Source: an uncultured Williamsia sp.
GTDB lineage: Bacteria > Actinomycetota > Actinomycetes > Mycobacteriales > Mycobacteriaceae
Direction of reading: 5' to 3'
NCBI RefSeq assembly: GCF_947494875.1
Contig: NZ_CANLWM010000007.1
Location: 1-64,000, forward strand
Length of the DNA: 64,000 nucleotides
The notes under the pieces were generated by a model. The model made no database searches. It had not been told where the DNA came from and worked only from the letters and a program-made list of their open reading frames with translations. The position numbers and the translations under genes were made by a program. Position 1 is the stretch's first letter, and each line of letters begins with the position of its first letter. This document shows, in pieces, positions 37,080-47,860 of this stretch.

Positions 37080-38075
37080 TCAGGTCGGCGGCGGGTCGTC
37101 GGGATCGTCGCCCCGCCGGGCGTCGAGGTCGAACGTGACATCGATCTGTTCGAAGCCCTTGGCCCGCTGCGCCTGTGCCTGCGCCGTGTACGCCCGTCGG
37201 TCACCCTGGGTCATGACGATGTCGTCGGTGAACGGGGTCAACAGCGCACGCGGATAGAGCTTCTGCACACGGACGCTGTTGATCTCGGCCGTGAACACGA
37301 CGGCGATCGACGTCAGGTACAGGAACGCGAGCATGCCGAGGACGACGGCGAACACACTGTTCGTCGCGCTCGCATGGCGGACGACCTGACCGACGTACAC
37401 CGCACCGAACGTCTGCAAGAGCTGCCAGAGGACCGCCATGACAGCCGCGCCGGGCAGGACGTCGCGCGTGGAGAGGGTCCGCGCGGTGCTGATGCGGTAA
37501 CCCAGCGAGAACACGAAGGTGTTGATGACGACCGCGGCGACGGCGAGGCCCAGCGTCGAGAACGTGCCGAACCCGTCGACGAACCTGCCCAGCAACGACA
37601 ACGCGGTGGTCCCGGCCAGGGCGAGCGCCAGGACGACCAGCAGTCGCAGACTGCGCCAGCGCGCGACGATCGGGTTGCCGCGCACGTTGCGCGGCACGGA
37701 CCACATCACGTTCATCGCGTTCTGCGTGGCCTGCCCGACGCCCGAGCCGCCGTACAGGGCACCGACCACACCGATGACCACGCCGGCGACGCCGCCGCTG
37801 AGTCGCCGCGGCTCCCCGAGCTGGTCGCCGATGATGGGGAACTCCCCGAGCGCCGAGTCGACCAGACGCTGTTGCAGCGAGGGGTGATCGGCGAGCACGA
37901 CCCCCAGACCGGTCGTCAGCAACAGAAGCAGCGGGAACAGCGAGATGAAGGCGTAGTACGCGATCAGTGCGGCGAGATACCCGCCCTGGTCGTCGATGAA
38001 CTTGTAGACGACGGCGAGGACGAAACCCACCCCGCGGTTGCGGCGCTGAGACGCGTCGAGGCGTCGGATGACCAC
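37080..38075 (-). CDS. YihY/virulence factor BrkB family membrane protein
   Basis: A 331-aa integral membrane protein of the YihY (UPF0761) family, once wrongly called ribonuclease BN. It has about six transmembrane segments and the family's early motif AALIAYYAFISLFPLLLLLT. Near the middle is GSGVGQATQNAMNVMWSVPR, and LTSIAVVFTAEINSVR closes the hydrophobic part. The C-terminal 70 residues are hydrophilic and cytoplasmic. GTG at 38075 is the likely start, but the ribosome binding site is weak. A second, distinct member lies at 43574. The role is unknown. Confidence 0.85.
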   Translation of the reverse strand: MVIRRLDASQRRNRGVGFVLAVVYKFIDDQGGYLAALIAYYAFISLFPLLLLLTTGLGVVLADHPSLQQRLVDSALGEFPIIGDQLGEPRRLSGGVAGVVIGVVGALYGGSGVGQATQNAMNVMWSVPRNVRGNPIVARWRSLRLLVVLALALAGTTALSLLGRFVDGFGTFSTLGLAVAAVVINTFVFSLGYRISTARTLSTRDVLPGAAVMAVLWQLLQTFGAVYVGQVVRHASATNSVFAVVLGMLAFLYLTSIAVVFTAEINSVRVQKLYPRALLTPFTDDIVMTQGDRRAYTAQAQAQRAKGFEQIDVTFDLDARRGDDPDDPPPT

Positions 38076-38085
38076 GGGTGGTCGC

Positions 38086-39015
38086 TCAGTAGTGGTAGGT
38101 GTCCGACGGCGCCGGGACGTGGTCCGGCTCGTCGTACTCGGCGGCCTGCACCTCGATGCCGTAGGAGCGTGCGAGGTCGATGATCTTCGTCGCTCGGGCG
38201 ATGCGCGGCAGGTCGGACCCGTTCCGGATCTCGCCGCCGTCGCGCTCGAACTCGGCGAAGAACTCACGCGCCCAGGCGATCTCCTCCTGCGACGGGGACA
38301 GGCCCTCGTTGACGGCGGCGCACTGGTCGGGGGTGAGACAGATCTTGCCGGTCATCCCGAACTCACGGGAGACCGCGGTGGCCTCCGACAGCCGGAGCGC
38401 CGAGGAGCCGACCGTCGGTCCGTCGATGGCGCTCGGGAGGTGGGCGGCCTTGGCGGCGATCGTGAACCGCGATCGGGCGTAGGCCAGCGTCGTCGGGTTC
38501 TCACCGAAACCGGTGTCGCGGCGGAAGTCACCGATACCGAAGGCCAGACGGAACGTGCCCTTCGCGGAGGCGATCTCGCCGATCCGCTCGAGGCCACGGG
38601 CGGTCTCGACGAGGGCGACTATCGGGACGCCCGGCAGGCGCTTCGCGGTCTCGGTGACATGGTCGACGGACTCGACCATCGCCAGCATCACGCCTCCGAC
38701 GCCCGACCCCAGCGCGCGCAGGGCGTCGAGATCGCCCTCCCACCACTGGGTGCCGAAGCCGTTGACGCGGACCCAGTCGGGGTTGCCGTCGGCGATCCAG
38801 CGCACGACGTTGTCGCGGGCGGCGACCTTGTCCTTCGGCGCGACGGCGTCCTCGATGTCGAGGACGACGATGTCGGCGCGCGAGTGCGCGGCCGCCTGGA
38901 ACCGCTCGGCTCCCGCCCCGTTGACCAGCAGCCAACTCCGGGCGAGGACGGGATCGATACGCGAGCCGATATCGTCGGGCTCGACGTCGGTGTCGGTGAT
39001 CGGTGGCGGGTTCAT
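38086..39015 (-). CDS. HpcH/HpaI aldolase/citrate lyase family protein (CitE-like)
   Basis: A 309-aa TIM-barrel lyase of the CitE/malyl-CoA lyase group. The metal-binding region includes DIVVLDIEDAVAPKDKVAAR (with conserved Glu/Asp), RVNGFGTQWWEGDLDAL with the Arg-Val-Asn triad, MVESVDHV, and IVALVETARGLERI. The FGIGDFRRDTG segment is also typical. No citrate lyase alpha or gamma genes are near, as usual for such orphan CitE proteins in actinobacteria, which act on CoA thioesters of small acids. ATG at 39015 is used. It lies 10 nt upstream of the YihY gene on the same strand. Confidence 0.88.
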   Translation of the reverse strand: MNPPPITDTDVEPDDIGSRIDPVLARSWLLVNGAGAERFQAAAHSRADIVVLDIEDAVAPKDKVAARDNVVRWIADGNPDWVRVNGFGTQWWEGDLDALRALGSGVGGVMLAMVESVDHVTETAKRLPGVPIVALVETARGLERIGEIASAKGTFRLAFGIGDFRRDTGFGENPTTLAYARSRFTIAAKAAHLPSAIDGPTVGSSALRLSEATAVSREFGMTGKICLTPDQCAAVNEGLSPSQEEIAWAREFFAEFERDGGEIRNGSDLPRIARATKIIDLARSYGIEVQAAEYDEPDHVPAPSDTYHY

Positions 39016-39092
39016 CACCCCATATAGTCGCCCACCCGCCACGTGGGAGCAAAAAGCACCCGCCGCGACGCGGGTGGTGACGAGAGGCGGCG

Positions 39093-39602
39093 ATGGCCAG
39101 CGATCAGGATCTGCGATTGACGGACTTCGCGGTGCATCGGCCGATGACCACCCGATGGGCCGACAACGACATGTACGGGCACCTGAACAACGCCGTCTAC
39201 TACCAGCTGTTCGACACCGCGATCAACGGCTGGCTGGCAGAGACCCTGTCGGCGGCCGGCACCCCGCTCGACCCCGCCCACGACACGGTGAACAACGTGG
39301 TCGTCGAGTCGGGCTGTCGTTTCCTCGCCTCGATCGCCTTCCCCGAGCCGATCGTGGTGGCCCTCGCCGTCGACCGGCTCGGGACCTCGAGCGTCACCTA
39401 CGATCTCGCCGTCTTCGGCGGTTCCGACGGCCCGGACGGTCCGCCCGCGGCGCGCGGACGATGGGTGCACGTCTACGTCGACGCGCGGACCCGCCGACCG
39501 GTGGCGATCCCCGACACCGTGCGCGGTGTGCTCACCACCGCCGTGCGCCCGCCGAGCACCTCCGACAGCTCCACCTCCGACCGAACGGGAGAACGACAGT
39601 GA
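39093..39602 (+). CDS. acyl-CoA thioesterase (hot-dog fold)
   Basis: A 169-aa single hot-dog protein of the 4-hydroxybenzoyl-CoA thioesterase family. The signature TRWADNDMYGHLNNAVYYQLFDTA includes the catalytic Asp and the following HLNN. It starts at ATG 39093, preceded by a purine-rich stretch (GAGAGGCGGCG). It is divergent from the CitE-like gene and overlaps the alcohol dehydrogenase gene by GTGA, so a small catabolic module acting on CoA esters and aldehydes or alcohols is likely. Confidence 0.9.
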   Translation: MASDQDLRLTDFAVHRPMTTRWADNDMYGHLNNAVYYQLFDTAINGWLAETLSAAGTPLDPAHDTVNNVVVESGCRFLASIAFPEPIVVALAVDRLGTSSVTYDLAVFGGSDGPDGPPAARGRWVHVYVDARTRRPVAIPDTVRGVLTTAVRPPSTSDSSTSDRTGERQ

Positions 39603-40717
39603 AGATCCGCGCAGCGGTGCTCCAGGAGTCCGGACGGGCCCGCCCCTACGCCGAGTCGCGGCCGATCGTCGTCGAGGTCCTCGAACTCGACGGGCCCGGC
39701 CCCCACGAGGTGGCGGTGCGCATCGAGGCCGCCGGCGTGTGCCACTCGGATCTGTCCGTCGTCGACGGCAACCGCCCGCGCCCGCTGCCGATGGCGTTGG
39801 GACACGAGGCCGCCGGCCGGGTGGTGGCGGTCGGTGCGGAGGTCGACGACCTCGAGATCGGCACACGCGTGGTCATGGCGTTCCTCCCCCGCTGCGGCGA
39901 CTGCCCGCAGTGCGCCACCGACGGGCGCCTGCCCTGCGGCCCCGGATCGGTGGCGAACAACGCGGGGACCCTCCTCGACGGTGACCGTCGACTGCACCCG
40001 GCCGATCCCGGTGACGACCACGTCGTCCACCACCACCTGGGCGTCTCGGGCTTCGCCGACCACGCTGTGGTGGACCGCCGCTCGGTGACCCCCGTCGGTG
40101 ACGACGTCCCGCCCGAGGTCGCGGCCGTACTCGGATGCGCCGTCCTCACCGGCGGCGGGGCGGTGCTCAACGCCGGGAAGCCCACCGACGGCCAGTCGGT
40201 GATGGTGGTCGGGCTCGGCGGTGTCGGCATGGCCGCGGTGCTCACCGCGCTGTCGCTGCGGACCGGTGACGTGATCGGCGTCGACGCCGTCGACGACAAG
40301 CTCGCCACCGCACGCGAACTCGGCGCGACCGCGACGTACACGCCGGCGGAGGTGGCCGAGCAGGGCATCACCGCCGACGTCGTGATCGAGGCCGCGGGCA
40401 ACGCGCGGGCGTTCGAGACGGCTGTCGCCGCGACGGCACCCGGCGGCATCTGCGTCACCGTCGGACTCCCCGCACCGGATGCGCGATCGTCGATCTCGCC
40501 GCTGGCCCTGGTGGCGGGTGCGCGCACGATCGTCGGGAGTTACCTCGGGTCCGCGGTGCCGTCGCGCGACATCCCCGTCTACGCCGACCTGTGGCGTCAG
40601 GGGCGGTTGCCGGTGGAGAAGCTGGTGTCCGCGCGGATCGGTCTCGACGACGTCAACGCCGCGATGGACTCACTCGCCGACGGGGCGGCGATCCGCCAGG
40701 TGATCCTCTTCGACTGA
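39599..40717 (+). CDS. zinc-dependent alcohol dehydrogenase
   Basis: A 372-aa class III-like medium-chain dehydrogenase. Catalytic zinc ligands are seen in AGVCHSDLSVVDG and GHEAAGRVV. The structural zinc cluster is FLPRCGDCPQCATDGRLPCG (three Cys spaced as in the family, then Cys). The Rossmann motif is VMVVGLGGVGMAAVL, and the following Asp (GVDAVDDK) suggests NAD specificity. GTG at 39599 overlaps the thioesterase stop. Its last 48 nt overlap the end of the convergent DedA gene. Confidence 0.9.
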   Translation: MKIRAAVLQESGRARPYAESRPIVVEVLELDGPGPHEVAVRIEAAGVCHSDLSVVDGNRPRPLPMALGHEAAGRVVAVGAEVDDLEIGTRVVMAFLPRCGDCPQCATDGRLPCGPGSVANNAGTLLDGDRRLHPADPGDDHVVHHHLGVSGFADHAVVDRRSVTPVGDDVPPEVAAVLGCAVLTGGGAVLNAGKPTDGQSVMVVGLGGVGMAAVLTALSLRTGDVIGVDAVDDKLATARELGATATYTPAEVAEQGITADVVIEAAGNARAFETAVAATAPGGICVTVGLPAPDARSSISPLALVAGARTIVGSYLGSAVPSRDIPVYADLWRQGRLPVEKLVSARIGLDDVNAAMDSLADGAAIRQVILFD

Positions 40718-41359
40718 CATCTCGGAGGACGCCCCAGGCTCTGCGGCACGGCGTCGCTTGCGCACCTGGTTGCGCACCACGAGCGCGACGATCGCCAGCA
40801 CGACGACGCCGATCAGGATCTCCGACGCGTACCCGAGGCTGCTCTCGACGGTCTTGTACGACGACCCCGCCACGTAGCCGAGGCTCGCGACCGCGCTCGC
40901 CCAGATGGCGCCGCCTATCGCGTTCGCGATCACGAAGGTGCGCAGTCGCATTCCCGACATCCCCGCCAGACCGGGCATCAGGGCACGCAGCGCGGCGATC
41001 CACCGGCCGATGAGCACGGCGATCGCGCCGCGCTTGCGCAGTTCCTCGCGCCCGCGGTCGACGTGCTCGGGCTTGACGAGCCGTTCGGGCAGCTTCGCCA
41101 GCAGGACGGTGCCCCACCGTCGGCCGACCTCGAACCCGACGAAGTCGCCGATGATCGCTCCGGCGATGGCGACGACCAGCACCTCCCACAGCTGCAGCCG
41201 GCCGCCGCTGGCGATCACGCCCGCGATGAGCACGGCGATCTCGCCCGGGATCACCACGCCGACGAAGATCGACGCCTCCAGCGCCGGGAACAGGAACGCC
41301 ATGACGAGGGCCACCCACGGGGGGAGGCCGAGCAGCCACTGCACCAGTGCATCGATCAC
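40670..41359 (-). CDS. DedA family membrane protein
   Basis: A 229-aa SNARE-associated/DedA protein with about five hydrophobic segments. The family motif FPALEASIFVGVVIPGEIAVLIAG, GAIIGDFVGFEVGRRWG and the GRWIAALRALMPGLAGMSGM stretch (conserved Arg and Pro) are clear. DedA proteins act in lipid flipping or membrane homeostasis. The hydrophilic C-terminus of about 30 residues overlaps the ADH gene on the other strand, so it may be poorly conserved. Start ATG at 41359. Confidence 0.9.
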   Translation of the reverse strand: MIDALVQWLLGLPPWVALVMAFLFPALEASIFVGVVIPGEIAVLIAGVIASGGRLQLWEVLVVAIAGAIIGDFVGFEVGRRWGTVLLAKLPERLVKPEHVDRGREELRKRGAIAVLIGRWIAALRALMPGLAGMSGMRLRTFVIANAIGGAIWASAVASLGYVAGSSYKTVESSLGYASEILIGVVVLAIVALVVRNQVRKRRRAAEPGASSEMSVEEDHLADRRPVGE

Positions 41360-41428
41360 GCGTGCACAGTAGTCTCGCCGGACCGGTCCACGCCCGTGTC
41401 GTCACAGCACGGGTCGTTCGCATGGGTG

Positions 41429-42235
41429 ATGATCGTGGCCGTGACCGATCTCGAGATCGCCCGACCGGGCGCCGTCCTCGCCTGTGACCGCCCCGCAGCC
41501 GGCCTGCCCGTCACCGTCGTCGCGCACGGCATGTCGTCGAGCCGGGAGGCGATGGACGGCGACGGCGTGTTCGATTGGAGCCCCGCCGGTTCGGGCTCGC
41601 GCAGCCTGGTCCGCTACGACGCCCGCGGGCACGGTCGGTCGACGGGAGGCAGCGACCCCGTCGACTACACCTGGCCGCGGCTCGCCGACGACCTCCTCGC
41701 CGTGCTCGACGCGGTGTCTCCCGACGCCCCCGTGGACGTGATCGGCATGTCGATGGGCACCGCGAGCGCCCTGTACGCGACGCTGCGTGCCCCGCACCGC
41801 ATCCGCCGTCTCGTCCTGGCCATCCCGCCGACCGCGTGGGAGACCCGGGCACCGCACGTCGCGGGATATCGCGACGGCGCCGACATCGTGGACGCGTCCG
41901 GGGTCGACGCGTTTCTCGCGGCGGCTGCCGAGCAACCCCAGCCGCCCATCCTCGAGCCGTTGCAGCAGCGGCCCTACACCGCCGATGTCCGCGAGGAGTG
42001 CTTCGCCGCGCTGCTGCGCGGCGCTGCGGACTCCGACCTGCCCGACCCGGGCGACCTCGCCCGCATCACCCATCCGACGCTGCTGCTGCCGTGGGACACC
42101 GACCCGGGCCACCCCGTCAGCACCGCCGAACGGCTTGCGGAGACACTGCCGACCGCCATCCTGCAGGTCGCCCGGACACCGGACGAGGTGCGCGGATGGG
42201 GGCTCGACGCGGCGCGGTTCCTCACCCGGGCCTGA
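41429..42235 (+). CDS. alpha/beta hydrolase
   Basis: A 268-aa alpha/beta-hydrolase fold enzyme. The oxyanion HG dipeptide is in VVAHGMSSS, RYDARGHGRSTG follows, and the nucleophile Ser lies in VIGMSMGTASAL (GxSxG). The C-terminal His of the triad is not obvious: the protein ends RTPDEVRGWGLDAARFLTRA. The start is uncertain between ATG 41429 and GTG 41441. Its stop overlaps an ATG that could start the carboxypeptidase gene, so the two may be co-transcribed. Confidence 0.82.
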   Translation: MIVAVTDLEIARPGAVLACDRPAAGLPVTVVAHGMSSSREAMDGDGVFDWSPAGSGSRSLVRYDARGHGRSTGGSDPVDYTWPRLADDLLAVLDAVSPDAPVDVIGMSMGTASALYATLRAPHRIRRLVLAIPPTAWETRAPHVAGYRDGADIVDASGVDAFLAAAAEQPQPPILEPLQQRPYTADVREECFAALLRGAADSDLPDPGDLARITHPTLLLPWDTDPGHPVSTAERLAETLPTAILQVARTPDEVRGWGLDAARFLTRA

Positions 42236-42258
42236 TGCGCCCGGTAGGTTCGGCGCTC

Positions 42259-43557
42259 ATGCGAGGTGTGTCCCGGTCGGTGCGGGTGACGATCGCGGCG
42301 GGCCTGATCGCCGGGTCGAGCCTGCTGCCTGTGGCGGTGGCCGGTACCGCGGCCGCCGAGCCCGTCGCCCCGGTCGCCGCACCGTCGACGCCGGACACCG
42401 CGGCGTGCCCCTACCGTGTGTCCCCGGCCCCCGCCGTCGACACCTCCGAGGTCCCGCCGTCCGGACAGCAGGCACCGTCTGCACTCCCCGTCCCGCAGCC
42501 GCCGGTGGGCGGCGAGAAGCTCGCCGCGTGCGGTGTGGTGACGCCGTCCTCCGCCGCTCCGGTCCCGCGTGGTCTGACCTCCGCGGGATGGCTGGTCGCC
42601 GACGCGACGGACGGCACCGTCGTCGCGGCGAAGGACCCGCATGGCCGCTACCGCCCGGCGTCGACGATCAAGACGCTGCTGGCGCTCGTCGCCCTGCGCG
42701 ACCTCGACCTGAACACGGTGGTGACGGGCACCCGCGAGGACTACGGCATGGAGGGCGACTCCGCCGGCATCGGCCCGGGCGGGCAGTACACCGTCCGGCA
42801 GTTGCTGCAGGGCCTGCTGATGGTGTCGGGCAACGACTGCGCCAACGCGCTCGCCCGGCAGCTCGGGGGGTACGAAGCCGCGGTCGGGAAGATGAACGAC
42901 CTCGCCCACTCACTCGGCGCCGAGGACACCCGGGCGGCGTCCCCGTCGGGGCTCGACGCACCCGGGATGAGCACGTCGCCGTACGACCTCGCACTCATCT
43001 TCCGTGCGGGACTCCAGAACTCGACGTTCCGCGACCTCATCTCGCATGTGGACGCCCCGTTCCCCGGATACCCGCCGCTACCCGACGTGCCCGGCGACAA
43101 GCCGCACGTCGGCTACCAGATGCAGAGCCAGAACCGCCTCCTCGTGGACGGGTTTCCCGGTGTGATCGGCGGCAAGACCGGCTACACCGACGACGCCCGC
43201 AAGACCTACGTCGGCGCCGTCGAGCGGGACGGTCGCACCCTGGTGGTCGTGCAGATGTATGGCCTGAACGAGGCCGGCGACCTGTACTGGGATCAGGCGA
43301 AGTCGTTGTTCGACTGGGGTTTCGCGACCCCCCGGACGGAATCGGTCGGCACCCTCGTCGACGGGCCCGCGACGGCGAGCGGGGCGACCAGCACGGCGAG
43401 ACGCTCGAACTCCGGCCCCGCGCTCGCCCAGAACGTGTCCGACGAGGGCCCGTCGAACAGCGGGGTGAGCTATCGGCTCGTCGTCGGCGGGATCGGCGCG
43501 CTCGTGGTGCTCGGTCTCGTGGTCGCCGCGGTGAGGATCAACCGCCGCACGCGGTGA
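42259..43557 (+). CDS. dacB: D-alanyl-D-alanine carboxypeptidase (penicillin-binding protein, S11)
   Basis: A 432-aa S11 peptidase that trims the terminal D-Ala of peptidoglycan stems. A Sec signal (VTIAAGLIAGSSLLPVAVAG, cleavage near AAAEP) is followed by a Pro/Ala-rich linker. The active-site motifs are SxxK in RPASTIKTL, SxN in MVSGNDCAN and KTG in GGKTGYTDD, with the conserved late QMYG. A C-terminal transmembrane helix (LVVGGIGALVVLGLVVAAV) and RINRRTR anchor it to the membrane. Start chosen at ATG 42259 next to the signal peptide; ATG 42235 would add 8 residues and overlaps the hydrolase stop. Confidence 0.93.
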   Translation: MRGVSRSVRVTIAAGLIAGSSLLPVAVAGTAAAEPVAPVAAPSTPDTAACPYRVSPAPAVDTSEVPPSGQQAPSALPVPQPPVGGEKLAACGVVTPSSAAPVPRGLTSAGWLVADATDGTVVAAKDPHGRYRPASTIKTLLALVALRDLDLNTVVTGTREDYGMEGDSAGIGPGGQYTVRQLLQGLLMVSGNDCANALARQLGGYEAAVGKMNDLAHSLGAEDTRAASPSGLDAPGMSTSPYDLALIFRAGLQNSTFRDLISHVDAPFPGYPPLPDVPGDKPHVGYQMQSQNRLLVDGFPGVIGGKTGYTDDARKTYVGAVERDGRTLVVVQMYGLNEAGDLYWDQAKSLFDWGFATPRTESVGTLVDGPATASGATSTARRSNSGPALAQNVSDEGPSNSGVSYRLVVGGIGALVVLGLVVAAVRINRRTR

Positions 43558-43573
43558 TCCGGCGTCGAGTGCC

Positions 43574-44620
43574 CTAGCGGCGTCGTCCGCTGCGACTCAG
43601 GCGTCGCCAGCCGGCCACGACCGCAGCGCCGGCGGCGACCGCGGTCACGACCCGCACGGGCCCCGCGCCGGGGGTGACGGCGACGCGCGGCTCGATGACG
43701 ACGGGATCCGGCACGGCGGCCGTCGCGAAGACCTGGTTCTGCGGGTCGGTCGCCGCCCAGGCCGTCGCGAACAACACGATCCGCGTGGTGAAGAAGGCGA
43801 ACACCATGATGCCGATGATCGGCCCGAACGTGGCGCCCGCCGGTCCCGAGAGCACGGACTTCAGATAGAAGGTCGCGATGCCCTTGAAGATCTCGAACAC
43901 CACCGCGGTGAGCAGCCCCGCCTTCAGCGCGTTGCGGTAGGGCAGCGGGATCCGCGGCAGGCGGGCGATGGCCCAGGTGAACAGAAGGGTCGACGCGGCG
44001 AGCGACACCACGATCGACACGACACGCACGACGATGAACACACCGGGGACATCACCCAGACCGATGTGGTCGAGCAGCCACTTGGTCAGACCGCTGCCCG
44101 CCACCGCCGACAGCCCGAAGGAGACGGCCAGGGCCAGGAAGAGGCCGAAGAGCGCACCGAGATCGCCGATCTTGGTCCGGACGAACGACTGGGACGGCGG
44201 TTCCGGTCCCCACTGGACGGTCAACGCGTTGCGCAGGTTGGCCATCCAGCCCAGACCCGAGTAGACGGCGAGCAGCAGGCCGATGATGCCGATCGACGTG
44301 CGGGACGCGATGGCCTGGTCGATGAGGTCGTTGAGCTGGTTGCCCATGTCCCCCGAGACCGAGTCGGTGATCTGCTGCTTGGCCTGGTCGAGCAGATCGG
44401 GGCTGTAGACGAACACGAACCCGGCGATCGCGAACGCCACCATGAGAAGGGGGAACAGCGCCAGCACGCTGAAGTAGGTCGCGCCCGCGGCGAAGAAGTC
44501 GCCCTTCGAGCTCTGGTAGCGCGATCCGGCCGCGACGAGGTGGTCCAGCCAGGCGTGCCGGGCGCGGAGTTCGTCGAGGCGGGAGGGTTTGTCGTCCTGC
44601 GGTGTGGTCGTGTCCGCCAT
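43574..44620 (-). CDS. YihY/YhjD family inner membrane protein
   Basis: A 348-aa membrane protein of the YihY superfamily, closer to YhjD than the one at 37080. The family motif AAGATYFSVLALFPLLMVAFA is near the N-terminus, GLGWMANLRNALTVQWG in the middle and FGPIIGIMVFAFFTTRIVLF late, giving about six transmembrane segments. The cytoplasmic tail is rich in Val and Ala and ends SRSGRRR. It sits 23 nt from trpS on the same strand, as in M. tuberculosis (Rv3335c-Rv3336c, from memory). Function is unknown. Confidence 0.87.
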   Translation of the reverse strand: MADTTTPQDDKPSRLDELRARHAWLDHLVAAGSRYQSSKGDFFAAGATYFSVLALFPLLMVAFAIAGFVFVYSPDLLDQAKQQITDSVSGDMGNQLNDLIDQAIASRTSIGIIGLLLAVYSGLGWMANLRNALTVQWGPEPPSQSFVRTKIGDLGALFGLFLALAVSFGLSAVAGSGLTKWLLDHIGLGDVPGVFIVVRVVSIVVSLAASTLLFTWAIARLPRIPLPYRNALKAGLLTAVVFEIFKGIATFYLKSVLSGPAGATFGPIIGIMVFAFFTTRIVLFATAWAATDPQNQVFATAAVPDPVVIEPRVAVTPGAGPVRVVTAVAAGAAVVAGWRRLSRSGRRR

Positions 44621-44643
44621 CCTGACCCGTCTCCTCCTCGCCG

Positions 44644-46508
<1,865 letters not shown>

Positions 46509-46519
46509 GGGCAGCGAGT

Positions 46520-47773
46520 CTAGGCAGAGGCGCCGACACGACCGCGGCGGGTCGCGGCCACGGCGACGGCGAGCACCACGAGACCGGCGACGGCGAGGCC
46601 CGCACCCAGCACCGACGGCGCCCGGTAGCCCAGGCCTGCGCCGATCACGACGCCACCGAGCCACGCGCCGGCCGCGTTGGCGACGTTGAGTGCGGAGTGG
46701 TTGAGCGCTGCGGCCAGTGTCTGTGCGTCCTCGGCGGTGTCCATCAGGCGGGTCTGCAGTGCGGGCACCAGCGCAGACCCGGTGACACCGACGGCGAACA
46801 CGAGAGGCACGGCCACCCACACGATCCCGGCGAACGTCGCGAAGGCCAGCAGCACCGCGGCGATGGCGGTGAGACCGACGGCGAGCGTCATCGTCACCGA
46901 CCGGTCGGCCAGTGCACCGCCGACCACGTTGCCGACGACCATGCCGAGGCCGAACAGCATCAGCGCGATCGGCACCAGTGCGCCGGGAAGACCGGAGACG
47001 TCGGTGAGGGTGGTGTGGATGTAGGTGTAGAAGGCGAACATGCCGCCGAAACCGACGATGCCGATGAGGACGGTGAACAGCACCTGGGGACGGCGCAGCG
47101 CACCCAGTTCGGTGAGCGGATTGGTGATCGTCATCGACCCCAGCGTCGGCAGGTACCGCAGCAGCGCGACCAGTGTCGCCAGTCCGATGACGACGACGAG
47201 CGCGAACGCCGATCGCCAACCGAAGTGTTCACCGAGCCAGGTGGCGACGGGGACGCCGACGACGTTGGCGACCGAGAGCCCCAACATCACCTGTCCGACG
47301 GCCTTCGCGCGACTGCCGGGACCGGCGAGGTGGGACGCGACCAGCGCTGCCACACCGAAATACGCGCCGTGCGGGAGCCCGGAGACGAAGCGCGCGATCA
47401 TCAGCGTCGTCTGGTCGGGCGCGACCACGCTCGCCAGGTTGCCGACGGTGAACGCGATCATCAGGCCGATCAACAGACGACGGCGTGACACCCGCGCGGT
47501 GAGTGCGGCGATCACCGGGGCACCGACCACGACACCGAGCGCATAGGCCGAGATGACGTGTCCTGCCGAGGGTTCCGACACCCCGAGAGACGACGCGATG
47601 TCGGGCAGGAGCCCCATCGCGACGAACTCGGTGGTGCCGATGCCGAACCCGCCGAGAGCCAATGCCAGGATCGCCCAGCGCCGCACCGACCGCGACACCG
47701 GCGCACCGAGCGGCGCCGCATCGGTGGTCGCGGTGTCGGTGCGGTCGGTGAGGTTCTGGTCGGTGACGGTCAC
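46520..47773 (-). CDS. MFS transporter (DHA1, AraJ/PbuE-like exporter)
   Basis: A 417-aa transporter with twelve predicted transmembrane helices. Motif A between helices 2 and 3 reads GAPVIAALTARVSRRRLLIG, and the N-terminal helix FGIGTTEFVAMGLLPDIASSLG is typical of sugar-efflux/purine-efflux DHA1 proteins; SGLPHGAYFGVAALVASHLAG is motif C-like. GTG at 47773 starts the protein after a weak ribosome binding site. It would export small molecules by proton antiport; substrate unknown. Confidence 0.9.
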   Translation of the reverse strand: MTVTDQNLTDRTDTATTDAAPLGAPVSRSVRRWAILALALGGFGIGTTEFVAMGLLPDIASSLGVSEPSAGHVISAYALGVVVGAPVIAALTARVSRRRLLIGLMIAFTVGNLASVVAPDQTTLMIARFVSGLPHGAYFGVAALVASHLAGPGSRAKAVGQVMLGLSVANVVGVPVATWLGEHFGWRSAFALVVVIGLATLVALLRYLPTLGSMTITNPLTELGALRRPQVLFTVLIGIVGFGGMFAFYTYIHTTLTDVSGLPGALVPIALMLFGLGMVVGNVVGGALADRSVTMTLAVGLTAIAAVLLAFATFAGIVWVAVPLVFAVGVTGSALVPALQTRLMDTAEDAQTLAAALNHSALNVANAAGAWLGGVVIGAGLGYRAPSVLGAGLAVAGLVVLAVAVAATRRGRVGASA

Positions 47774-47817
47774 GAGGGAATCGAACCGCAGCCGCGGCCG
47801 CGAGCATCCCTCACGCA

Positions 47818-47839
47818 GCGGTGAGACTGTTCACACCGC
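47818..47839 (-). terminator. weak hairpin after icd
   Basis: A 6-bp stem (GCGGTG at 47818-47823 with CACCGC at 47834-47839) lies 22 nt beyond the icd stop and 45 nt before the MFS start. There is no T-run. It may partly separate icd from the MFS gene. Confidence 0.3.
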
Positions 47840-47860
47840 GGGACGGGGGCTGCGCGCGCG

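Noticed and set aside
37080-38075. Ribonuclease BN
   Set aside because: Old misannotation of YihY proteins; this is a polytopic membrane protein without nuclease motifs.
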